A stretch of DNA of 11,367 nt from an uncultured bacterium (lineage in GTDB: Bacteria > Bacillota > Clostridia > Lachnospirales > Lachnospiraceae): assembly GCA_905214955.1 (NCBI GenBank), contig CAJMON010000085.1, positions 1-11,367 of the forward strand. The letters are read 5' to 3'. This document shows, in pieces, positions 7,563-11,367 of the stretch (the stretch's first letter is position 1; each line of letters starts with the position of its first letter). The notes under the pieces are model-generated. The model was not told the DNA's origin, did no database searches, and saw only the letters and a list, made by a program, of their open reading frames with translations. Both the position numbers and the translations under genes were made by a program.

Positions 7563-8735
7563 TCACCCTCCCAAAGATACGGATGTCAAAGCAAGGGACA
7601 TAAACAACAGCATGGCTGTCACTGCCACCGCCTTAAACAGCATCCAGATGCTTTCCCCTGCAACCGTAAAACAGGCACTCATCCGCTCATCCACGACTGG
7701 CTGCAAAATGGCTCCCAGCACCTGATACACCAAAGCCCCCACTCCCAGATAAATCAACGGTGTCATGCAGATGAGTGCAAGAAGTAGAAGCCCAGCCGCC
7801 CCAAGCGCGCTTCGAATCAAGGCCGCTGATCCGAAAAACAGCTCTGTCACGCTGCCAAATAAGCCGCCCACCGCCGGAATAGCACTTCCTGCTTTGGTCA
7901 GCAGGCTTCTCTGAAAGGCATCCACTGCCGGCAGAATCAGGTTCTGAACCGTCTGAAGTCCTGCCACAAACACGATGATGGTCTTTAACGACCAGTCCAC
8001 TGCCTGTTTCAACAGTTCGCTCATTCTGGAAAACCGGTTCTTTTCCGAAAGGTTTCCAAGAAGGGCTGTCAGCAGATACAGATCTGCCAGGGGAATCACC
8101 ACGTACCGCAGCAAACTCTGAAGCATCCCAAGTGCCCCCAGCATCAATTCATAAAAGGCAGCGCTTCCAAGAGACCCTTTTGCCATCACGGATACTGCCA
8201 GATACGTGGGCATGAGAATCTGAAGAAAGGACACCATTTTCCCCACGGTTTCCTCTGCGGTACCGGAAAATCCTGCCGTCACCTGAACCAGCACGGTAAT
8301 CATCAGAAAGTACAGCATGGACACTGCCATTTTTGCCGCCTGGCTTTTTGCCAGAATCCCCACAAATCCGGAGAATGCGCAGGAAGATACCGCCAGTCCA
8401 AACACATACCCTGCTGTTTTTTTCTGCTGGCTCCATGCACCGTACAGGCTGTCCTGTATCCGTTTCTGCATGGTTTCTTTCGTCAGAGGAAGTTTTCCTT
8501 CTAACAGCATCAGCACCCAGCTTTCCAGGGATACCGGCTCCTCCCCCAAAATATCTCTCATGGCTTCATCCATATCCGACAGACCAATGCCATCCAGAAT
8601 TTCCTGTTGAAATTGAAACATTTCTTCCGTTTCCGCTCCTGAGGCCTTCAAAGACCAGGCGCTTCCCGCTGCCAAAATCCAGCAAACCAGTACTGCCATT
8701 CTGGCGCAGCTTCTGATTTTTTTCCATTTTTTCAC
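7563..8735 (-). CDS. spoIIIAE: Stage III sporulation protein AE
   Basis: SpoIIIAE is the largest membrane component of the SpoIIIA channel complex and probably forms part of its membrane pore. The 390-residue protein begins with a signal peptide: basic MKKWKKIR, hydrophobic core at about 11-28 and a small-residue site near ASGAET. Several hydrophobic segments follow, at about 107-128, 136-152, 169-185, 193-228, 248-268, 303-345 and 362-385. LILPAVDAFQRSLLTKAGSAIPAVGGLFGS (about 266-295) is characteristic of the family, and the length matches B. subtilis (399). It starts with GTG (8735-8733), 17 nt after spoIIIAD, with GAGGGG about 8 nt upstream; no in-frame ATG precedes the signal peptide. 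Confidence 0.96.
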   Translation of the reverse strand: MKKWKKIRSCARMAVLVCWILAAGSAWSLKASGAETEEMFQFQQEILDGIGLSDMDEAMRDILGEEPVSLESWVLMLLEGKLPLTKETMQKRIQDSLYGAWSQQKKTAGYVFGLAVSSCAFSGFVGILAKSQAAKMAVSMLYFLMITVLVQVTAGFSGTAEETVGKMVSFLQILMPTYLAVSVMAKGSLGSAAFYELMLGALGMLQSLLRYVVIPLADLYLLTALLGNLSEKNRFSRMSELLKQAVDWSLKTIIVFVAGLQTVQNLILPAVDAFQRSLLTKAGSAIPAVGGLFGSVTELFFGSAALIRSALGAAGLLLLALICMTPLIYLGVGALVYQVLGAILQPVVDERMSACFTVAGESIWMLFKAVAVTAMLLFMSLALTSVSLGG

Positions 8736-8752
8736 ACTCTGTGCCCCTCTTG

Positions 8753-9133
8753 TTACCCCAAAAATCCGGTGATGGTCTCCAAAAGCGCCAGCATCACCGG
8801 CGCACTCACAGCCAGAATGGAAATTTTTCCAAAAAATTCAATCTGCCCTGCAATGGCCGAGTACCCTGCATCCTGGCACAGGCTTGCCGAAAAATCTGCC
8901 AGGTACGTAATTCCCGCCATTTTCAACAGTACCTTCAGGTACGAATCTTTCAGATTTACCGCTTTTTGCAGAGTGGCCAGAGCATCTGCCACCGCTTCCA
9001 GCCTGCCAATCCCATAAAAAAAGATCAGAATGCAGACGGCCATACTGATAAAAACAGAAAATCCAGGTCTGGTTTCCTTTAAAAGAACTGCCAGAAGCAC
9101 TCCGGTGATTCCAAGGACTCCGATTTTTATCAT
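8753..9133 (-). CDS. spoIIIAD: Stage III sporulation protein AD
   Basis: SpoIIIAD is a small polytopic protein of the mother-cell membrane and belongs to the SpoIIIA channel base together with AB, AC and AE. The 126-residue product has hydrophobic segments at about 3-18, 25-43, 68-82 and 102-123. The conserved core is ASLCQDAGYSAIAGQIEFFGK at about 83-103, almost diagnostic for the family. Length matches B. subtilis (133). The ATG at 9133 lies 21 nt after the spoIIIAC stop, with a purine-rich AGAAGGAGAAGG ribosome binding site just upstream. Confidence 0.95.
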   Translation of the reverse strand: MIKIGVLGITGVLLAVLLKETRPGFSVFISMAVCILIFFYGIGRLEAVADALATLQKAVNLKDSYLKVLLKMAGITYLADFSASLCQDAGYSAIAGQIEFFGKISILAVSAPVMLALLETITGFLG

Positions 9134-9154
9134 ATTCCTTCTCCTTCTGATCTT

Positions 9155-9349
9155 TCACAGAGAAAACAATGCTTTCACATTTTCAAACAATTCATTAATA
9201 TAGGGCACCACCCAGAACAGCACCAGAATCAGCCCTGCCAGACTGGTGAGAAATGCCTGTTCTTCTCTTCCGCTGTGTTTGAGAACCTGGCAGAGCACTG
9301 AAACCAGGATTCCCACTGCCGCAATCTTGAAAATCAGATTTACGCCCAT
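9155..9349 (-). CDS. spoIIIAC: Stage III sporulation protein AC
   Basis: SpoIIIAC is a 64-residue protein with two membrane helices (about 5-21 and 32-50) joined by a short polar loop, LKHSGREEQAF, typical of the family (B. subtilis: 68 residues). It is a membrane part of the SpoIIIA channel. The ATG at 9349-9347 is preceded by AAGGA (9361-9357) with 7-nt spacing. It lies 33 nt after the spoIIIAB stop, the largest gap in the operon. Confidence 0.94.
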   Translation of the reverse strand: MGVNLIFKIAAVGILVSVLCQVLKHSGREEQAFLTSLAGLILVLFWVVPYINELFENVKALFSL

Positions 9350-9382
9350 GCCATTTTCCTTTCTCTGCCTAGAACAATTCTT

Positions 9383-9898
9383 CTAAAAAAACAGTACCAC
9401 AAAAAACAGCCCCATGCAGATGCCAAGATATCGGGCCATTTTCCCTTTCTGCCGGTATTCTTCCTGTGCTTTTCCCTTCTGAAATTCTGCCCGCTCTTCT
9501 GCCAGCTGCAGCATCTGAAGCTGGCTGTGGACATCCGCCGCCCCAAGGCGTTCCCCCAGTTCTTCCAAAATCCGGACGTCCTCTTTTTTCAACGCCGTCC
9601 CGGAAAATACCGCAGCTGTCTGTTCTCTGAAAATTTCACTCCGACCTTTTCCAGGGTATGTCCCCATCTCTTCTGCCATTCCAGAAAAGAACAGGCCATA
9701 GGGATCTCTGCTTTCTCCAGCTTTTAAAAACGCCTCTGGTAGGGATGCATGGGCATATTCCAGTTCTCCCTCCAGAATTTTCAGCACATGCCGCAGTTCC
9801 TCCAAAAGGCTGACCCGTTCCTTTAACCTAGCAGATGCCTGCAGACCTGCCAGCATACACCCCAAAAACATGCAGGCAAGTCCAGCTGTTTTTAACAC
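9383..9898 (-). CDS. spoIIIAB: Stage III sporulation protein AB
   Basis: SpoIIIAB is a membrane protein of the SpoIIIA complex, with a soluble helical domain that resembles GspF-like platform proteins of type II secretion systems. The 171 residues equal the B. subtilis length. There is one N-terminal helix (about 4-21), a long helical middle with LLEELRHVLKILEGELEYAHASLPEAF at about 31-57, and a C-terminal helix (MARYLGICMGLFFVVLFF). The start is GTG (9898-9896); its MLK beginning agrees with family members, whereas a later ATG would cut into the first helix. The gene overlaps spoIIIAA by 7 nt, so coupled translation is likely; the ribosome binding site in front is weak. Confidence 0.94.
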   Translation of the reverse strand: MLKTAGLACMFLGCMLAGLQASARLKERVSLLEELRHVLKILEGELEYAHASLPEAFLKAGESRDPYGLFFSGMAEEMGTYPGKGRSEIFREQTAAVFSGTALKKEDVRILEELGERLGAADVHSQLQMLQLAEERAEFQKGKAQEEYRQKGKMARYLGICMGLFFVVLFF

Positions 9899-10857
9899 CG
9901 CTCTTCACCGTCCTCATACAGACAGGTGCCTCTTCCATCAAAAATCTGGTGAATCCACCCGGCTTTCGGCCGGTTCCACAGCACCACATACCGTTCAAAG
10001 AAATGCTCCGCGGTAAGCTTTCCAAGCAGAGGTTTTTTCCGGATATCTTCCACCGAATTTCCATGAACCGTTGCCAGCAGGCAGCACCCGCAGTTTCTTA
10101 CCGCCTCAACCGCGTGGATATCCCCCGGATCTCCCAGCTCGTCTACTGCGATAACTGCCGGAGACATGGAACGCAGAAGCAGCATCATCCCCAGAGATTT
10201 GGGGCAGCAGTCCAGCACGTCTGTGCGGATGCCAAGATCATTTTGGGGCACCCCAAGGTAACAGCCTCCGATTTCCGAGCGTTCATCCACCACCCCCACG
10301 GTCAGTCCCTGCCTTCCCGACGCTCCATCGGAAATCTGGCGGATCATATCCCGCAGCAGGGTGGTTTTTCCACATCTTGGCGGCGAAATCACCAGGGTAT
10401 GACACAATTTTCCATTTTCAAACACATAGGGCATCACAGGATCGGCACATCCTAAGCATTCGTGGGCCAGCCGGATATTCAAAAAAGAAATATACCGGAT
10501 TCCCTGAATTTTTCCGCCATCCATCACCAGCTTCCCGGCCACTCCCACCCGATGCCCACCTTTTACCGTCAGAAATCCCTGTTTCAGCTCTTCCTCATAC
10601 GCATAAAGGGAATAATTCCCAATGTATTCCATGGTCTCCAGAATTTCATTTCTGCTGACATTCCAGGCTTTCTCCTGGCTGTTTGTCAGGCTTCCTTCCT
10701 CTGTGATAAAAAATTCTCTGCCTTCATACACCATCAGCAGCGGCTGCTCCACCCGCAGCCGGATTTCCTGCACCCGTTCAAAGTCCACGGGAATTTTCTT
10801 TAAAATTCTCCGCAGGTCCATGGAAAAAAGTTTGATCAGTTCCTCCTTGTCTGTCAC
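9892..10857 (-). CDS. spoIIIAA: Stage III sporulation protein AA, channel ATPase
   Basis: SpoIIIAA is a secretion-type AAA-like ATPase that energises the SpoIIIA channel from the mother-cell cytoplasm. In B. subtilis it is needed for late sigma-G activity in the forespore. The 321-residue protein shows a P-loop SPPRCGKTT at 158-166, with K164 and T165 intact but the first glycine of the usual motif replaced by serine. It has VVDERSEIGG at 189-198, a Walker B-like VIAVDELGDPGD at 235-246 and ATVHG (H265), as in VirB11/GspE-type ATPases. The N-terminal part holds LYAYEEELKQGFLTVKGGHRVG at about 84-105, a family signature. The start is GTG (10857-10855), 6 nt after AGGAGGG (10870-10864); the ATG shifted by two bases runs straight into TGA. 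It is the first gene of the operon. Confidence 0.96.
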   Translation of the reverse strand: MTDKEELIKLFSMDLRRILKKIPVDFERVQEIRLRVEQPLLMVYEGREFFITEEGSLTNSQEKAWNVSRNEILETMEYIGNYSLYAYEEELKQGFLTVKGGHRVGVAGKLVMDGGKIQGIRYISFLNIRLAHECLGCADPVMPYVFENGKLCHTLVISPPRCGKTTLLRDMIRQISDGASGRQGLTVGVVDERSEIGGCYLGVPQNDLGIRTDVLDCCPKSLGMMLLLRSMSPAVIAVDELGDPGDIHAVEAVRNCGCCLLATVHGNSVEDIRKKPLLGKLTAEHFFERYVVLWNRPKAGWIHQIFDGRGTCLYEDGEERC

Positions 10858-10900
10858 ATCCAGCCCTCCTCTCTCCCAATATATGAGGACAGCCCCGCCC

Positions 10901-10927
10901 GTATGCCTAAAGCGTGTTTAAAAAATC
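10901..10927 (-). promoter_or_regulatory. Candidate sigma-E-like promoter of the spoIIIA operon
   Basis: On the minus strand CATAC (10905-10901) matches the first five bases of the sigma-E -10 consensus CATACAnT. GATTTTT (10927-10921) lies 15 nt upstream and matches 5 of 7 positions of the -35 pattern (G/T)(A/C)ATATT. Transcription would begin about 35 nt before the GTG of spoIIIAA, leaving room for its ribosome binding site. SpoIIIA operons are known sigma-E targets in B. subtilis, so such a promoter is expected here, but the match is weak and the -35 lies partly inside a palindromic repeat. Confidence 0.27.
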
Positions 10928-10979
10928 ATTCCTGCAAAGTGTGACGCACATCTTACAGAAAGCATTTTTCAAACACGCT
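10911..10979. repeat. 69-nt imperfect palindromic intergenic element
   Basis: The outer arms, 10911-10926 and 10964-10979, are complementary at 15 of 16 positions (AGCGTGTTT...). Inside, read on the minus strand, CTGTAAGATGTG (10959-10948) pairs with CACACTTTGCAG (10944-10933) at 11 of 12 positions, counting two G-U pairs, around a CGT loop. A short internal loop lies between the two stems. The whole element therefore folds into one long hairpin. It has no U-tract of terminator type and no reading frame. Its compact palindromic form suggests a dispersed repeat of the REP/MITE kind; copy number cannot be seen from this window. Confidence 0.7.
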
Positions 10980-11000
10980 CTCGCAAATTTGTTTTTGAGC

Positions 11001-11050
11001 ATAAAAATAGCGGCTGGGATCTTTTTTCTTCTTCAGATCTCACAGCCGCT
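11001..11050 (-). terminator. Intrinsic terminator on the minus strand
   Basis: AGCGGCTG (11050-11043) pairs perfectly with CAGCCGCT (11016-11009). A second inner stem, GATCT (11039-11035) with AGATC (11022-11018), closes a purine-rich loop. The U-tract ATTTTTAT (11008-11001) follows directly. The orientation ends transcripts coming from the right, that is, the gene with the Ala-Lys tail, and insulates spoIIIA. The terminator begins 3 nt after the stop of the short frame ending at 11054. Confidence 0.85.
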
Positions 11051-11053
11051 GGA

Positions 11054-11131
11054 TCATTTCTGTCTCCATTGGACAATACCTCTCATTCTTTTAGTTTTAT
11101 AGGATACTTCGTAGTGTTCTCGGTGGTCCGT
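11054..11131 (-). other. Short open frame after the second repeat copy (25 codons, ACG in start position)
   Basis: Directly after GGAAGGT in the downstream repeat copy the sequence reads ACG GAC CAC CGA, where the other copy has ATG GAC CAC CGA. The frame stays open to TGA at 11056-11054, giving (T)DHREHYEVSYKTKRMRGI and a few more residues, and stops 3 nt before the terminator stem. It may be a decayed copy of the 17-codon frame with a lost start, or simply untranslated RNA. Coding is doubtful because ACG is a very poor start. Confidence 0.2.
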
Positions 11132-11142
11132 ACCTTCCTTTC
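11116..11142. repeat. 27-nt direct repeat, copy 2 in minus-strand order
   Basis: It matches 11181-11207 at 25 of 27 positions and lies in the same orientation, 65 bp away. On the minus strand it reads GAAAGGAAGGTACGGACCAC and continues CGAGAAC. It contains a GGAAGG motif that resembles a ribosome binding site, followed by ACG where the other copy has ATG. Confidence 0.85.
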
Positions 11143-11196
11143 TCAGATTTTTTTCAATGTTTTTTTATGGAACTCTTTACGTTTTCGGTGGTCCAT
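11143..11196 (-). CDS. Possible 17-residue basic peptide
   Basis: ATG at 11196-11194 follows GGAAGG with almost no spacer (one T between the motif and the ATG), and TGA is at 11145-11143. The peptide would be MDHRKRKEFHKKTLKKI, strongly basic and with no membrane segment. The short spacing weakens the case for efficient initiation. The frame is the same as that of the upstream (Ala-Lys)10 gene, so the peptide would also be the end of a read-through product of that gene. It could also be spurious: the frame is short and no homolog can be checked here. Confidence 0.2.
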   Translation of the reverse strand: MDHRKRKEFHKKTLKKI

Positions 11197-11207
11197 ACCT
11201 TCCTTTC
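11181..11207. repeat. 27-nt direct repeat, copy 1 in minus-strand order
   Basis: This is the partner of 11116-11142, with two mismatches. On the minus strand it reads GAAAGGAAGGTATGGACCAC and continues CGAAAAC. This copy has an ATG after the GGAAGG motif. The two copies start 65 bp apart, so the frames after them are not in register. Confidence 0.85.
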
Positions 11208-11238
11208 GCCTTATTTTTATGGGTAATGGTTTATTTCT

Positions 11239-11274
11239 TTCATTCGTCTCCTGAACCACCAGAAGTTGAATGAA
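11239..11274 (-). promoter_or_regulatory. Stem-loop just after the stop of the Ala-Lys tail gene
   Basis: On the minus strand TTCATTC (11274-11268) pairs with GAATGAA (11245-11239). Inside, CTTCTG pairs with CAGGAG (one G-U pair) around a GTGGTT loop, with a 2x2 internal loop between the stems. The inner stem forms better in minus-strand RNA (G-U) than in plus-strand RNA (C-A), which suggests it acts in the minus-strand transcript. No U-run follows, so it is not a terminator. It begins 6 nt after the UAG. Confidence 0.5.
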
Positions 11275-11280
11275 TGTTTC

Positions 11281-11367
11281 CTACTTCACTGTAATCTCCT
11301 CCTCGTCTTTGGCTTTGGCTTTGGCTTTGGCTTTGGCTTTGGCTTTGGCTTTGGCTTTGGCTTTGGC
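11281..11367 (-). CDS. C-terminal end of an unidentified protein with an (Ala-Lys)10 tail (partial)
   Basis: Read from the right edge on the minus strand, the frame encodes at least ten Ala-Lys pairs, then DEEEITVK and a TAG stop (11283-11281). The start is outside the window. Alternating Lys/Ala tails are common in proteins that bind nucleic acid or ribosomes (for example H1-like proteins and some topoisomerase I tails), so a similar role is possible, but the body of the protein is not visible. A structured 3' region and a clear minus-strand terminator downstream support a real transcript. A simple repeat in a non-coding region could also be open by chance; the stop-hairpin-terminator order argues for coding. 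Confidence 0.6.
   Translation of the reverse strand, partial: AKAKAKAKAKAKAKAKAKAKDEEEITVK
11308..11367. repeat. Hexanucleotide tandem repeat, (TTTGGC)10, continuing past the window edge
   Basis: Ten perfect copies of TTTGGC on the plus strand (GCCAAA on the minus strand) run to the last base. The six-base unit keeps the reading frame, so gain or loss of copies would change tail length by Ala-Lys pairs without a frameshift. All copies are identical, with no synonymous changes, which points to recent slippage or expansion. Confidence 0.95.

Noticed and set aside
6510..7787. 425-codon open frame on the plus strand
   Set aside because: It is antisense to spoIIIAG, spoIIIAF and the end of spoIIIAE. 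Its Ser/Leu/Pro-rich, low-complexity translation is what the reverse of such genes gives, and no ribosome binding site or promoter fits.
9835..10455. 206-codon plus-strand frame opposite spoIIIAA
   Set aside because: spoIIIAA has P-loop, Walker B and family signatures; the opposite frame has none.
10911..10979. The palindrome as an intrinsic terminator
   Set aside because: No U-tract directly follows the stem on either strand, and the A/T runs are inside the arms; a proper terminator for the right-hand gene already lies at 11001-11050.
11308..11367. The TTTGGC array as a CRISPR array or replication-origin iteron
   Set aside because: The unit is only 6 nt with no spacers, too short for either; it reads cleanly as an Ala-Lys coding repeat.

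Overview
The window comes from a low-to-mid GC, anaerobic, endospore-forming Firmicute. The complete eight-gene spoIIIA sporulation operon, the strong AGGAGG-type ribosome binding sites, the frequent GTG starts and a very large 2-hydroxyacyl-CoA dehydratase activase-like protein fit class Clostridia. Lachnospiraceae is my best guess (inference; no 16S or marker gene is present).

Left part, plus strand: the last 25 codons of an unidentified hydrophobic protein (1-75), a good sigma-A-type promoter (109-137), then a two-gene unit. Its first gene (245-4507) encodes a 1420-residue fused iron-sulfur protein. It has two ASKHA-type activase domains, a four-cysteine linker and two regions that look like dehydratase (HgdB-type) modules. 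Its second gene (4511-5881), 3 nt downstream, encodes a MATE-family exporter. The leader of this unit is structured: a 9-bp inverted repeat lies near the predicted transcript start, and a perfect 5-bp hairpin sits between an AGGAGG ribosome binding site and an ATG that would otherwise be too far away.

Middle and right part, minus strand: spoIIIAA-AB-AC-AD-AE-AF-AG-AH (10857 down to 5870), complete and tightly packed. The products make the mother-cell half of the SpoIIIA-SpoIIQ channel: an ATPase (AA), inner-membrane parts (AB-AE) and ring-forming proteins (AF, AG, AH). Five of the eight genes start with GTG. The operon runs head-on into the MATE gene; the two coding regions overlap by 12 bp.

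Right edge, 10858-11367: no full-length gene, but a dense set of small elements. In minus-strand order these are the end of a CDS with an (Ala-Lys)10 tail encoded by a hexanucleotide repeat, a hairpin 6 nt after its UAG stop, two copies of a 27-nt direct repeat each carrying a GGAAGG motif followed by a short reading frame, an intrinsic terminator, and a 69-nt imperfect palindrome next to the spoIIIA promoter region. I do not see a clearly new multi-gene system. The least explained parts are this right-hand intergenic cluster and the four-module orphan activase/dehydratase-like fusion.
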